Shown here piece after piece: positions 16,436 to 25,763 of a stretch of 64,000 bases of DNA; the stretch's first letter is position 1; each line of letters opens with the position of its first letter. Under the pieces are notes generated by a model. It had not been told where the DNA came from. It did no database searches and worked only from the letters and a program-made list of their open reading frames with translations. The position numbers and the translations under genes are program-made. Source of the stretch: Silvibacterium dinghuense (GTDB taxonomy: Bacteria; Acidobacteriota; Terriglobia; Terriglobales; Acidobacteriaceae); the NCBI RefSeq assembly GCF_004123295.1, contig NZ_SDMK01000002.1, positions 1,127,397 through 1,191,396 of the forward strand, read 5' to 3'.

Positions 16436-17344
16436 CTAAGAACGCTCGGAGAAGTCCACGAGGGCGGCGATGACATCCTCACTCTCCTGCTGCGCTTCCG
16501 CCACCGCATCTTCCTTTGGCCACATCCGCAGCCAGAAGTAGCGGTCATAGCGCACCAGCCGTGCAGCAGCCGGCTGAGCACGCTCCACCTGCCGAGCCAG
16601 CGCAGCAGCGAGCGCCTCCGGCGTCACCGCCTCCAGCAGGCGCGTCCGCGGAAACGGTACTTCCAGCAAGCGGTTCCGGCAGCGCGCAAAGAGGGAATCG
16701 GGCAAGAGACCGACCTCGGCATGCACCCCGGTCAATCGCTCGAAGGCCAGCACCAGACGATGATCGATACCCGACTCAAAAGCAAGATGCAACGTGCCCA
16801 TCGCCGACCAGCGCAACGGCAATACCCCACAGGCATCGATGAGAATGCGCGGCAATGGAGGCCGCGACAACACACGCGCATCGAAATCCCCGGTGAAGAC
16901 GGGACTGTTCCACTGCAGGCTGAGCGTTTCCGTTACCCGCCGCTCGCTCAACCCGGCGTGACGCGTCAGCCACGCCCCGATGCGCATATCCACACCTTCC
17001 CGCTGCGCAACCAGCGCACGCTGCAGAGAGGACTGATCGATCCAGCCGCGCTGCAGCATCATCAACCCCAGCGGTACGCGATGACGATAGAGTGCGACCG
17101 GCTCTCCATATCCGCTCATTTCCCTCGCCACCAGCATCCGCATCCGCTCCACCGTGCAGCCCGGACTACAGGTCCATCCCCCCTCTATCTGCGGTACCCC
17201 GCGATTTCTCCAGAGGTGAACCCTGCCGCTCCGGCAGCCGGGATGCGCACAGGCAGGAAACAGCGGCGCGCCCCGCTCCGTGCTCTCCTGCATGCCTTGG
17301 GAGCGGGAGCCTAAACCCCACCAAGTTCCACCTAGAAGAGGCAT
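16436..17344 (-). CDS. Stand-alone MshEN/GspE-N-like protein in the flagellar operon
   Basis: A 302-residue protein with no ATPase domain. Near the N-terminus are paired cysteines (CAHPGC at 32-37, CSPGC at 59-63) that could form a small zinc site. Residues 91-114 and 121-144 are two tandem copies of the MshEN c-di-GMP-binding motif (consensus [R]LGxxLLxxGLLxxxxLxxxLxxQ). The first keeps LG, G, L, L and Q at the exact spacing, with Pro replacing the leading Arg; the second keeps Arg-Ile-Gly, Leu and the final Gln. The remainder resembles GspE N-terminal regions. Its ATG overlaps the end of fliN by 13 bp and has GGAG upstream, so it is co-expressed with the switch genes. A role as a c-di-GMP receptor for motility is inferred. 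Confidence 0.65.
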   Translation of the reverse strand: MPLLGGTWWGLGSRSQGMQESTERGAPLFPACAHPGCRSGRVHLWRNRGVPQIEGGWTCSPGCTVERMRMLVAREMSGYGEPVALYRHRVPLGLMMLQRGWIDQSSLQRALVAQREGVDMRIGAWLTRHAGLSERRVTETLSLQWNSPVFTGDFDARVLSRPPLPRILIDACGVLPLRWSAMGTLHLAFESGIDHRLVLAFERLTGVHAEVGLLPDSLFARCRNRLLEVPFPRTRLLEAVTPEALAAALARQVERAQPAAARLVRYDRYFWLRMWPKEDAVAEAQQESEDVIAALVDFSERS

Positions 17345-18111
17345 CGGATGCTCTCCAGACGCCTCTCGGCCGTAGCGACCTCGGTCACATTCAGACCAAA
17401 ATTCCCATCCACCAGCACCACCTCTCCGCGAGCAACGATACGATCGCCTACGAGCAGATCTACTGGCTCCGCGATATGGCGATCGAGCTCGATCACATCG
17501 CCGGGGCCAAGGTCGAGGACCTGATTGAGAGACATCTCCCGCGAGCCAAAACGCAGCGAGGCCTCGAGCTCGATATCCACCATCAGCTCCACACCAGGCG
17601 GCAGCGAGGCTGGCTGGCCGCTGCCGGCCGAAGCAGCAGCCGATGTCGGTTCCGCCGATATTACCGGCTGCATACTCTGCGTGCGGTCGGCCACCGCGAC
17701 AAGCATCCTTGCCTCACCGATCACCACCTCGAGCGCAACAGCCGGGATACCTCGTTCCCATGTGCTCTTCTCCGCTACCCCGGCAGTCGCATGGGCTTCG
17801 CCCGCAAGAGCCGCCTGCGCAGCCTGAGCAACCAGCCCCTGCCAGAGCTCGATCTCCCAGTCTTCAATGCTTGCGGCGGCTTCGGAGGCCAAACCTGCAG
17901 CCACCAGCAGCGCATGCAGGCCGGCTGTCTCCGCCATCACCAGCATTGAGCCCGCCACCGAGCCCGTGCAGCGTATCTCGAAACACAGAGATGCTCCAGA
18001 CAGCGGCAGCTGCTCGGCCGGCTCGATTCGCATCTCGGCAGAAACCTCGCGCGCCAGGATGCTGGCAGCCTCTGTTGTCCATCGCCCGGTCAGGCTTTTC
18101 TTCGCGTCCAT
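17332..18111 (-). CDS. fliN: Flagellar motor switch protein FliN (long form)
   Basis: A 259-residue protein whose last 85 residues are a SpoA domain: LMVDIELEASLRFG, LNQVLDLGPGDVIEL, EPVDLLVGDRIVARGEVVLVDGNFGLNVTEV. That is the C-ring module of FliN. The N-terminal 170 residues are an extra domain, unlike minimal FliN of about 100-140 residues and reminiscent of FliY-type architecture, though no CheC phosphatase motif is evident. The ATG at 18111 has GGAGG upstream. It follows fliM by 60 bp. Confidence 0.88.
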   Translation of the reverse strand: MDAKKSLTGRWTTEAASILAREVSAEMRIEPAEQLPLSGASLCFEIRCTGSVAGSMLVMAETAGLHALLVAAGLASEAAASIEDWEIELWQGLVAQAAQAALAGEAHATAGVAEKSTWERGIPAVALEVVIGEARMLVAVADRTQSMQPVISAEPTSAAASAGSGQPASLPPGVELMVDIELEASLRFGSREMSLNQVLDLGPGDVIELDRHIAEPVDLLVGDRIVARGEVVLVDGNFGLNVTEVATAERRLESIRCLF

Positions 18112-18173
18112 CTTCGTTCCTGCCTCCACATCGATCTCAACAGCCCTGAAGCTTCCGCCTCCGCCGACGGCGG

Positions 18174-19181
18174 CTATGCCTTGCGCTCACCCAGCTGCGC
18201 ACCACGATGCTCGCCGTAGCGCACCGGCATGGCCTCGTACAGTGGCACCCCGGCAATGCGCATCTGCGGCCGCACGGTCGCACTCATGGGAAAACGCAGC
18301 AGCGATGGCATCGCCATCTCCTCGATCTGCCTCGCCGGCACGCGAAACGCCGGCAACTGCAGCGCTGCGCCAACCTTCGTCTGTCCCAGGCTGCGGCGCA
18401 GCCGCGCACGGATCTCCGGATTATGGCTGCGCTGACGCGTCCAGTCCCCCACCATCCGGTGCAGGATGGTATTCGATACTACGGCGGGAAAAGCCAGGTT
18501 CATCAAACCGCTCGCTGCCTCAAGCTTGACCTCGAAGTTCAGGCAGAGCGTCTTCTCCGAGACCGGCATGAGATGCGCAATCTGCGTCTGCATCTGACGC
18601 TGCTCATAATGAAAGCTCAGCCCCACCGGCTCCCACGCCGCGCTCAACTCACGGCAGATGATCTCAATCACGCTGGACAGGATCGCCTCTTCGATATCGG
18701 TCAGCTCGCGCAGCTGCCCGGCTGCTCCCTGACCGCCCAGCAGGAGATCGATGATGGTCGGCGCCGGCGCCATCTCCAGCTGCAGAACGGAGATGGCGCG
18801 CAGAGGCTCGAGCCGAACCGAACAGACATACGAGAGCGCCGGAATGCGGGCAATAAATTCGTTGAACGGAATCTGCTCGGCCGAGACCAATGTGACCTGA
18901 AAGGGACTGCGAAGCCATACGCTGAGATAGTGGGTCAGATTCCGCGCAAAGATATCGTTCAACAGGCTGATGGCCCGCATCTGGTCATTGCTGATCTGCC
19001 CGGCGCGGGAAAAGCTGTAGGGCTGGACACGGCGCTTCGGTACAGCCGGAGCATCCGCTGCCGGCGCAGGCTGTCCAGCAGAAACCTGTGGTGACTGCCC
19101 CTGCGCCGCCTGAAAGAGCGCGTCGATTTCATCCTGCTTCAGTGTTTTGTCTTTGCCCGGCTTATCCGTTCCCGATCCCAT
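18174..19181 (-). CDS. fliM: Flagellar motor switch protein FliM
   Basis: A 335-residue C-ring protein. The N-terminus carries LKQDEIDALFQAA, the conserved peptide that binds phospho-CheY. A low-complexity linker follows, then the middle domain (FARNLTHYLSVWLRSPFQVTL, PFNEFIARIP) and a C-terminal SpoA-type region. Having the CheY-binding peptide implies chemotactic control although no che gene is in the window. Confidence 0.95.
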   Translation of the reverse strand: MGSGTDKPGKDKTLKQDEIDALFQAAQGQSPQVSAGQPAPAADAPAVPKRRVQPYSFSRAGQISNDQMRAISLLNDIFARNLTHYLSVWLRSPFQVTLVSAEQIPFNEFIARIPALSYVCSVRLEPLRAISVLQLEMAPAPTIIDLLLGGQGAAGQLRELTDIEEAILSSVIEIICRELSAAWEPVGLSFHYEQRQMQTQIAHLMPVSEKTLCLNFEVKLEAASGLMNLAFPAVVSNTILHRMVGDWTRQRSHNPEIRARLRRSLGQTKVGAALQLPAFRVPARQIEEMAMPSLLRFPMSATVRPQMRIAGVPLYEAMPVRYGEHRGAQLGERKA

Positions 19182-19278
19182 CCCCGCCCCTTTTCCCCTT
19201 TTATGCCTTTCCTGTTCTCATCCCTGCCACCGCCATGGAGTTGCGCCTGCGATACCGCTGCAACGCTGCGCCTGCCCC

Positions 19279-20253
19279 TCACACCTCTTGCCTCTCCTGC
19301 TTTCCGCCTCTTCGCCCCCTCGCGACCGGACCACGGCGAAAGGCGGAGAGATGACTGCGCAGATGCAGCACGGCCGAAGCGTGAATCTGCGAGACCCGCG
19401 ATTCCACCACGCCCAGAGTCAGACCAATCTCTTTCATGGTCATCTCCTCGTAGTAGTAGAGAGTCATCACCAGGCGCTCCCGCTCCGGCAGCTGATCGAT
19501 AGCCTCGGCCAGCCGCGACTTGAGCTCGCCGCGCAGACACCGGAAGAGCGGATCATCCTCGGGACGATTCGGAATATAAGCCAGCTCTTCTTCTCCCGAA
19601 TCCTCCGAACGCTCAGCATGCAGTGTGCCAATCTCGAGTCCCTTCAACTCACCCAGCAACTGCTGGTACTCGCCCAGCTCCATCTGCAATTCCGCCGCGA
19701 CTTCGTTCTCCGACGGGCTGCGCCCCATGCGTGTGGTCAGTGCGCGGATCGCCTCTTCAACGGCACGCCCTTTGCGGCGCAGATCGCGCGGACTCCAGTC
19801 GAGCGTGCGCAGGCTGTCGAGAATCGCCCCGCGGATGCGGAACTGCGCATAGCTGCGGAACTGTACTTTTTTATTGGGATCGAACTTCTGCAGCGCATCC
19901 ATCAACCCCAGCACTCCTGCGCTCACCAGATCCTCCATCTCCACGTGTTGCGGAAGCCGCTCATGGATACGCCGTGCGAGAAAGCGCACTGTCGGCATGT
20001 GGTCCAGCATCAGCCGCTCCTGCTCGGCCGAAAAGACGATTTCCTTCCCGGCAGCCGCTCCGCTATCAGGAGAGATCCCTGGGCTCGCCTCTTCTCCAGA
20101 TCCATACTCTGCCGCGCTCAGGCTCCCACCTTCCACATCCAGCCGGGGCTGGCGCGTCGCTGCGCCTGCAGCCTGCACGGGCAGCTTCTTCCACCCACTG
20201 CCTCCCTGCCGTCCCGCCTCCGCTTGCTCCCCATCACGGCCCATACTTTGCAT
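19279..20253 (-). CDS. fliA: RNA polymerase sigma-28 factor FliA
   Basis: A 324-residue sigma-70-family protein. Region 2 reads FLARRIHERLPQHVEMEDLVSAGVLGLMDAL with FRSYAQFRIRGAILDSLR. Region 3 starts at DWSPRDLRRKGRAVEEA and region 4 at LPERERLVMTLYYYEEMTMKEIGLTLGVVESRVSQIHASA. The region 2 wording and the absence of region 1 identify the FliA/WhiG class. An N-terminal extension of about 95 residues, rich in Gly/Ala/Ser, is unusual. It follows flhA and would read the promoter before flgM. Confidence 0.95.
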   Translation of the reverse strand: MQSMGRDGEQAEAGRQGGSGWKKLPVQAAGAATRQPRLDVEGGSLSAAEYGSGEEASPGISPDSGAAAGKEIVFSAEQERLMLDHMPTVRFLARRIHERLPQHVEMEDLVSAGVLGLMDALQKFDPNKKVQFRSYAQFRIRGAILDSLRTLDWSPRDLRRKGRAVEEAIRALTTRMGRSPSENEVAAELQMELGEYQQLLGELKGLEIGTLHAERSEDSGEEELAYIPNRPEDDPLFRCLRGELKSRLAEAIDQLPERERLVMTLYYYEEMTMKEIGLTLGVVESRVSQIHASAVLHLRSHLSAFRRGPVARGRRGGKQERQEV

Positions 20254-20298
20254 GCCTGCCGACTTCCCTTTCCCCGTTGCCCTGGCCCATGAAATCTC

Positions 20299-22389
20299 TC
20301 AGCGCACCAGCCCCACCGGCCGCATCCGAATGTCCGGCGGAATCTCGGCCGGAGCGACGACTGCCAGGCGCGGCAACACCGGCTCAAGCCACCTCCGCAG
20401 GTAAAAACGCGCCGGACTCGGACAGAGAAGCACGGGAGGGGCCGAAGCCGTGGGAGGCCCGATGAGCTGTTTCACAGAATCGGCCAGCCGCCGTAAACTG
20501 TTGGCTGGACGGCCCTCTCCCAGCAAGCGGGTCGTCGTCCCTTCGCCCTGCAGTAATGCAGGAAGCTCTTCTTCGATGGCGGCATCGAGTGTCAGCACGC
20601 GCAACGTCCCATCGGCATCGAGCCATGGCTGCAGAATTCTCCGTCCCAGAGCACGACGCGCGGCTTCGACCAGAGCGGGCAGTGACTTGTTGGCAGGAGC
20701 GGTCTCGAGCAGCGCTTCGAGAATCGTTCCCAGCTCCCGTATCGAGACCTGCTCGCGCAGCAGCTGCTGCAGCACGCGCTGTATCTCGCCGAGCGTAAGC
20801 ACCTTCGGCACCAGTTCCTCGACCAGCTTCGGATGACTCTCGTTGAGCGAGTCGAGCAACCGCTTGGTCTCGGAGCGCCCCAGCAGCTCGTGCGCATGGC
20901 GGCGAATCAGCTCTCCCAGATGTGTGGTGATGGCGGTTACCAGATCGACCACGGCATAGCCTGCGGCTGTTGCCTGGTTTTCGAGTCCGGGCGAAATCCA
21001 TCGCGCCGCCACCCCGAAGGCCGGTTCGCGTGTCTCCTTACCGGGAACCGGGCGCGGGTCGGCCTCCGCACTCACCGCGAGCAGCAGATTCGATTCGGTC
21101 TGCCATCGGCCAATCTCCAGACCGCGCAACGAAATGACGTACTCTCGAGGCCGCAGGCGCAGATTGTCCGAAATGTGAACAGGCGGAATCAGGAAGCCTA
21201 GCTCCGCCGAAAGACTGCGCCGCAACGTACGTACCCGCGACAACATCTGGCCGCCCTGCTTTTCATCGACCAGCGGAATCAGCTGAAAGCCAATCTCAAG
21301 ACTGAGTTCATCGCTGCGCGGCAAGGCGATCGGCGAGTCGGTCGCGGACTTTGCGCCAGCACCCTGCTCACGCCCTGTTGCTGTGCTCTCCTGTTTTGCC
21401 TCACCGCGAAGTCGCCGCGCTGCCACGAGCAGCACCATGGCCAACAGCAGGAAGGGCAGCTTCGGCAGTCCCGGCACCAGGCAGAGAGCGCCCATGACCG
21501 CTCCGCCTACGTAGAGTGTCGGACGGCGGCGGAAGAGTTGCGAGCCCAGTTCGTCACCAAGCGCGCCGGATGAAGAGGCGCGCGTCAGCACGATACCACC
21601 GGCCACGGAGACCAGCAGCGAGGGGATCATCGTGACCAGGCCATCGCCGACCGTAAGGATGGTGTACGTGCGCACGGCCTCGTCGAGTGGCGCCCCCTGC
21701 TGCAGCGTGCCGATCAGCAACCCGGCGACAATGTTGATCGCGGTAATCAGAATCGTCGCCAGCGCATCGCGCTGATTGAAGCGCGCCGCACCATCCATTG
21801 CGCCGTAAAATTCAGCCTCCTGAGCCACAGCCTGTCGCCTTGCCCGCGCTCCGGCCTCGTCGATAAGCCCGGCATTCATATCTGCATCGATGGCCATCTG
21901 CTTGCCGGGCAGCGCATCGAGGGTGAACCGCGCCGTTACCTCGGCCGTACGCACCGCGCCATGGCTGACGACAAGAAACTGAATCGCGATCAAGGCCAGG
22001 AAGAGCACGAATCCCACCACGTAATTACCGCCGACAACGAACTGTCCGAAGGACTCAATCACATGGCCAGCAGCGGCCGTTCCTTCGCTGCCATGCAGCA
22101 GGATACGGCGGCTCGAGGCAATGTTCAGCGACAGGCGGAAAAGCGTCAGCAGCAGCAGCAGCGTAGGAAAGACCGAGAGGTCGACAGCCTTGCGCACCTG
22201 CACTGCGGCCAGGAAAACCAGCACCGAAGCGGCCATGGACATGGCCAGCAGCAGGTCCATCAGCAGCGCCGGAATCGGGATCAGCATCACGAAGATCACG
22301 CTGATCGCGCTTAACGGCAACACCAGTTCGCGCGCGCCGCGCAGGGCTTCACGCTTCTTGACTGCGGGAGATACCACGGTACGGCTCAT
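20299..22389 (-). CDS. flhA: Flagellar export gate protein FlhA
   Basis: A 696-residue type III export gate protein with about eight N-terminal membrane helices. It carries the conserved FHIPEP-type loop region (ARFTLDALPGKQMAIDADMNAGLIDE, with ARARR after it) and a large cytoplasmic domain from about residue 330 that docks chaperone-substrate complexes. The start overlaps the flhB stop (ATGA). FlhA drives proton-coupled export of rod, hook and filament subunits. Confidence 0.96.
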   Translation of the reverse strand: MSRTVVSPAVKKREALRGARELVLPLSAISVIFVMLIPIPALLMDLLLAMSMAASVLVFLAAVQVRKAVDLSVFPTLLLLLTLFRLSLNIASSRRILLHGSEGTAAAGHVIESFGQFVVGGNYVVGFVLFLALIAIQFLVVSHGAVRTAEVTARFTLDALPGKQMAIDADMNAGLIDEAGARARRQAVAQEAEFYGAMDGAARFNQRDALATILITAINIVAGLLIGTLQQGAPLDEAVRTYTILTVGDGLVTMIPSLLVSVAGGIVLTRASSSGALGDELGSQLFRRRPTLYVGGAVMGALCLVPGLPKLPFLLLAMVLLVAARRLRGEAKQESTATGREQGAGAKSATDSPIALPRSDELSLEIGFQLIPLVDEKQGGQMLSRVRTLRRSLSAELGFLIPPVHISDNLRLRPREYVISLRGLEIGRWQTESNLLLAVSAEADPRPVPGKETREPAFGVAARWISPGLENQATAAGYAVVDLVTAITTHLGELIRRHAHELLGRSETKRLLDSLNESHPKLVEELVPKVLTLGEIQRVLQQLLREQVSIRELGTILEALLETAPANKSLPALVEAARRALGRRILQPWLDADGTLRVLTLDAAIEEELPALLQGEGTTTRLLGEGRPANSLRRLADSVKQLIGPPTASAPPVLLCPSPARFYLRRWLEPVLPRLAVVAPAEIPPDIRMRPVGLVR

Positions 22390-23624
22390 TGCCTCTCTCC
22401 ATCGGTGGCCTGCGGAAGTGACGATGCCTGACCAGGCAGCATCGGGGAAGGCTCGGTACGCGCCGACTCCGAATTGCGAGAAGCCGCACGACGCTGAGGC
22501 GTATTTCTTTGTCCTGCGCGCTGCTCCTCGGCTCGCATCCGCGCGGCCTGCTCCTCCCGCAGCCTCTCTTCCACCCTCTGCCGATAGAGATAAGCCAGGA
22601 TCGCCGCGACCGCTGCGTAAAGGTTGTAGGGAATGCCCTGGCCGGGCTCGAGCGAGTGATAGAGAGAGCGGGCAAGCGGCGGATTCTCAACGATTGGAAT
22701 TCCCGCCCAGCGCGCCTCTTCACGGATCTGGGCTGCAATCAGATTCCGCCCTTTCGCCACCATCCGCGGCGGCTCCATCGTTTCGAAGTCGAAGCTGAGA
22801 GCCACGGCATAATGCGTCGGATTCGTGATGACAACCGTCGCACGGCGTACATCGGCCTTGAGCATGCGCCGCCGCATCTGCCGGCGCAGCGACCGGATGC
22901 GGCCGCGCACCTGGGGATTGCCCTCGGTCTGCTTATGCTCCTCGCGCACCTCTTCCTTGGTCATGCGCTGGCGCGACTCCCAGCTGCGCCACTCGACGAT
23001 GTAGTCGACCGCCGACCAGGCAAAGAGAATCCACGCCGTATCGAGCAGAATGTTGTAACTGCCGGAAAACATCTCCAGCAGCTGACTGCTCGAGAGCAGC
23101 GGCAATGCTGCCTGCGCATATACCCGGCGCATGGCAAAAAACACCAGCACCGCGGCTGGCAACAGCGATCGCGCCAGCCGCGCCAGGCCACGCAAGGAGA
23201 ACAGCCCCTGCATACCCTGTACGGGATTGAGCCTGCCCCAGTGCGGACCCAGCGGCGTCACGCTGAAGGAGATGCCGCGGACCTGCGCCGCAGCGGCAAA
23301 AAGCGACGCCGAGAATGAGGTCAGCAGAAGAATGCCCACAGGCAGCATCGGAGCCAACATCAGCGCACGCAGCCGTACAACCCAGGCAGCGGTATCCATC
23401 TCCACGTTCCCCACCGGCGATGCAGACGAAGCGATCACCGCAAGCGTATGAGCAAGATCCGTGATCCATGTGCCAGGCCAACCTGGCGCGATCCGCGCCA
23501 GAGCCAGCAGTGTAGCCAGCATGCCACAGGCCGCCACCAGATCACGGCTGAAGACACGGTCGCCTCGCTCGGTCGCTTTCTGACGTCGCCTCGGCGAAGC
23601 TTTTTCTGTGCGCTCGCCACTCAT
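22386..23624 (-). CDS. flhB: Flagellar export switch protein FlhB
   Basis: A 412-residue protein with an N-terminal ERTEKASPRRRQKATERG segment, four membrane helices and a cytoplasmic domain containing the autocleavage motif Asn268-Pro-Thr-His271 within VVITNPTHYAVAL. Cleavage there switches export specificity from hook to filament substrates after FliK measures the hook. The C-terminal tail beyond about residue 355 is long, charged and Arg/Ser-rich. It overlaps fliR and flhA by 4 bp each. Confidence 0.96.
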   Translation of the reverse strand: MSGERTEKASPRRRQKATERGDRVFSRDLVAACGMLATLLALARIAPGWPGTWITDLAHTLAVIASSASPVGNVEMDTAAWVVRLRALMLAPMLPVGILLLTSFSASLFAAAAQVRGISFSVTPLGPHWGRLNPVQGMQGLFSLRGLARLARSLLPAAVLVFFAMRRVYAQAALPLLSSSQLLEMFSGSYNILLDTAWILFAWSAVDYIVEWRSWESRQRMTKEEVREEHKQTEGNPQVRGRIRSLRRQMRRRMLKADVRRATVVITNPTHYAVALSFDFETMEPPRMVAKGRNLIAAQIREEARWAGIPIVENPPLARSLYHSLEPGQGIPYNLYAAVAAILAYLYRQRVEERLREEQAARMRAEEQRAGQRNTPQRRAASRNSESARTEPSPMLPGQASSLPQATDGERQ

Positions 23625-24445
23625 CGTGGCACCGCCATCTGTTGCAGCAAAGACTCACCGGCATCGAGCAGCGACTCGAAGTGCAACTCCAGAAAACGGG
23701 GCCAGAGCGCAAGACCAGCCAGCATGGCTCCATAACCAACCAGCGTTTTTATCGGAATCGACAGCATCATCACCGGCAATTGCGGCGCAACGCGCCCCAG
23801 CACCGCAATGCCGACCTCCACCAGCAGCGTTGCCGCGATCACCGGCGCAGCCAGCTCGAGCGCAGCCAGCAATACTCCGCCCAGCCGTGCCACCACCGTG
23901 AGGCCGTTCTCGCCGCTCACCCATACCGCGCCCGGAGGCGCGACGCGAAAGCTGCGCACCAGCGCCATCAGCAGCTCGCGATATAGCCCTGAGGCAAAGA
24001 GTATGAGCGTGCCAAAGAGAGAGAAGAGCTGGCCAAGCAGCGGTGTCTGGTAGGGAGCATAAGGATCGAGAAGATTTACCAGCGAGAAGCTGAACTGGAA
24101 GCCAAGCACCTGTCCCGCAAAGAGCAAAATCTCGCCGAAGAGTGTCAGTTCCAGGCCAAAGAGCGAGCCGGCCGCCATCTCCCCGGCAACAGCACGGAGG
24201 CTCACCCCTATAACCGGAACGGAGTGCGCCGCGGAAGGGAGCGGCATGGCTGCAGCAATCGGAGCCACTAACAGAGAGACCAGCAGTACGAAGATCACCT
24301 TCAGCCGCGGCGCAATGACTTCAGAAGAAAAAATTGGAGCCGTAACCATCAGGCAGCTGATGCGAATCATGACCAGCAGTATGGCGGAGAGATACGCAGG
24401 CCAGCCGCCCGGCAGTGACTGAGGAACAGCAAGCAGCGCATCCAT
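23621..24445 (-). CDS. fliR: Flagellar export protein FliR
   Basis: A 274-residue integral membrane protein with about six hydrophobic segments. Family landmarks are RISCLMVTAPIFSS near the N-terminus, GEILLFAGQVLGFQFSFSLVNLLDP and VEVGIAVLGRVAPQLPVMMLSIPIK near the C-terminus. It is part of the FliPQR export pore and lies 3 bp downstream of fliQ. Confidence 0.95.
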   Translation of the reverse strand: MDALLAVPQSLPGGWPAYLSAILLVMIRISCLMVTAPIFSSEVIAPRLKVIFVLLVSLLVAPIAAAMPLPSAAHSVPVIGVSLRAVAGEMAAGSLFGLELTLFGEILLFAGQVLGFQFSFSLVNLLDPYAPYQTPLLGQLFSLFGTLILFASGLYRELLMALVRSFRVAPPGAVWVSGENGLTVVARLGGVLLAALELAAPVIAATLLVEVGIAVLGRVAPQLPVMMLSIPIKTLVGYGAMLAGLALWPRFLELHFESLLDAGESLLQQMAVPR

Positions 24446-24448
24446 GCC

Positions 24449-24718
24449 CTATCCCAGATACCGGTGAAGATCGGTGAACATGTGAACTGTGTACTCGACC
24501 ATCCGGCGGGCAAACCACGGCAGGCCGATAAGAATGAGCGTGCCCACCAGCAGCAGACGGGGCACGGTCGTAAAGGTCTGCTCCTGCAGCGAGGTCAATG
24601 TCTGCGCGAGGCTCAGCAGGAAGCTGATCAGCGCGGCAGCGATCAGCACCGGCGCACTGATCAGCATGGCCTGTTCGAGCATGTGGCGGAGGATGTTTAC
24701 GACCAGATCTGTGGTCAT
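24449..24718 (-). CDS. fliQ: Flagellar export protein FliQ
   Basis: An 89-residue protein with two membrane helices and the FliQ signature SFLLSLAQTLTSLQEQTFTTVPRLL. It is a subunit of the FliPQR pore. The order fliP-fliQ-fliR-flhB-flhA is canonical. Confidence 0.95.
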   Translation of the reverse strand: MTTDLVVNILRHMLEQAMLISAPVLIAAALISFLLSLAQTLTSLQEQTFTTVPRLLLVGTLILIGLPWFARRMVEYTVHMFTDLHRYLG

Positions 24719-24732
24719 GTTTTTATCTCGTC

Positions 24733-25422
24733 TCAGAAGCTTTTGAGCAGCGATCCGGCCAGCAGATTCCAGCCGTTGGCCATCACAAAGAGCAGAATCT
24801 TGAGCGGGGTAGAGATCACAACCGGCGGCAGCTGAAACATGCCGACCGAGGTCGTGATCGAGGCGATAATCATGTCGATCAGCAGGAAGGGCAAAAAGAG
24901 GATGGCACCGATCTCGAAGCCGGCCTTGAGCTCGGAGAGCATGTAGGCCGGTGCGACCACACGCAGCGGCAGGTCTTCAGGCCGTGCCGGCCTGGGCAAC
25001 GCGGCAGCCGAGGTGAAAATCGCCAGGTCCTGCTCCTTGGCATAGCGCAGCATATAGAGGCGCGGTGGCTCGACACCTCGCTTTATCGCCTCCCATCCAT
25101 CGATCTGGCCAAGACGAAAAGGCTCGACGGCCTGCTGATCTACCTGGTGCAGCACCGGCTGCATAAGAAACCAGCTCATCAGCAGGGCGAGGCCCATCAA
25201 CACCTGATTGGACGGCGCGGTCTGCGTGCCCAGCGCCTGGCGCAGAAAGTGAAAGACCACCAGCAGCCGTACCATCGGCGTCATCGAGAGTACGATCGCG
25301 GGCAGCAGCGTCAGCAGGGTCAGGACAAAAAGCACCGTCCACGGCACCGAGTGCGAATCGGTAGCGGGGAGCGATAATGGAAGCAGATGCGAGGCGGAAG
25401 ACGCAGCAGCGGCAAGGATCAT
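24733..25422 (-). CDS. fliP: Flagellar export protein FliP
   Basis: A 229-residue protein. After a short N-terminal region it has LTLLPAIVLSMTPMVRLLVVFHFLRQALGTQTAPSNQVLMGLALL and the C-terminal AYMLSELKAGFEIGAILFLPFLLIDMIIASITTSVGMFQLPPVVISTPLKILLF block, both diagnostic of FliP. The start overlaps the fliO stop by 4 bp (ATGA). Confidence 0.96.
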   Translation of the reverse strand: MILAAAASSASHLLPLSLPATDSHSVPWTVLFVLTLLTLLPAIVLSMTPMVRLLVVFHFLRQALGTQTAPSNQVLMGLALLMSWFLMQPVLHQVDQQAVEPFRLGQIDGWEAIKRGVEPPRLYMLRYAKEQDLAIFTSAAALPRPARPEDLPLRVVAPAYMLSELKAGFEIGAILFLPFLLIDMIIASITTSVGMFQLPPVVISTPLKILLFVMANGWNLLAGSLLKSF

Positions 25423-25763
25423 CGCGCGCCCTCCGTATTCCCTGCTGCTTCAACTGCGGAAGAGGCAGCTGCCAGCGTCTCGCGGAAAGAAGCAGCACCT
25501 TCGCTCTGTGCCTCCAGCGGCGAGACCTCCCCGATCAGGAAAAGTGAGTCGGCCGAGCCGCCCAGCAGGTAGCGATGTCCGTCACACGCCACCAGCATCA
25601 CCGCGCGGTTTCCGCCCAGCGGCAGACGCTCCTCGAGTGAAAGAGCAGGACGCACAGTCTTCGATCGGGAAGCCAGCAGCGAACGCGCACCTGCGAGCAG
25701 CACCGCGGCCCAGCCGCCAATCGGAGTGGGGACACTTACCCGGCGAGAGCGCTCAGAGTACAC
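25419..25763 (-). CDS. fliO: FliO-like flagellar export accessory protein
   Basis: A 114-residue small protein with a moderately hydrophobic N-terminal segment (about 15-32). The cytoplasmic strand-rich core (LSLEERLPLGGNRAVMLVACDGHRYLLGGSADSLFLI) matches the FliO/MopB pattern. FliO aids assembly of the FliP ring. The position directly before fliP is diagnostic. The start is GTG and overlaps the preceding gene by 11 bp. Confidence 0.75.
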   Translation of the reverse strand: MYSERSRRVSVPTPIGGWAAVLLAGARSLLASRSKTVRPALSLEERLPLGGNRAVMLVACDGHRYLLGGSADSLFLIGEVSPLEAQSEGAASFRETLAAASSAVEAAGNTEGAR

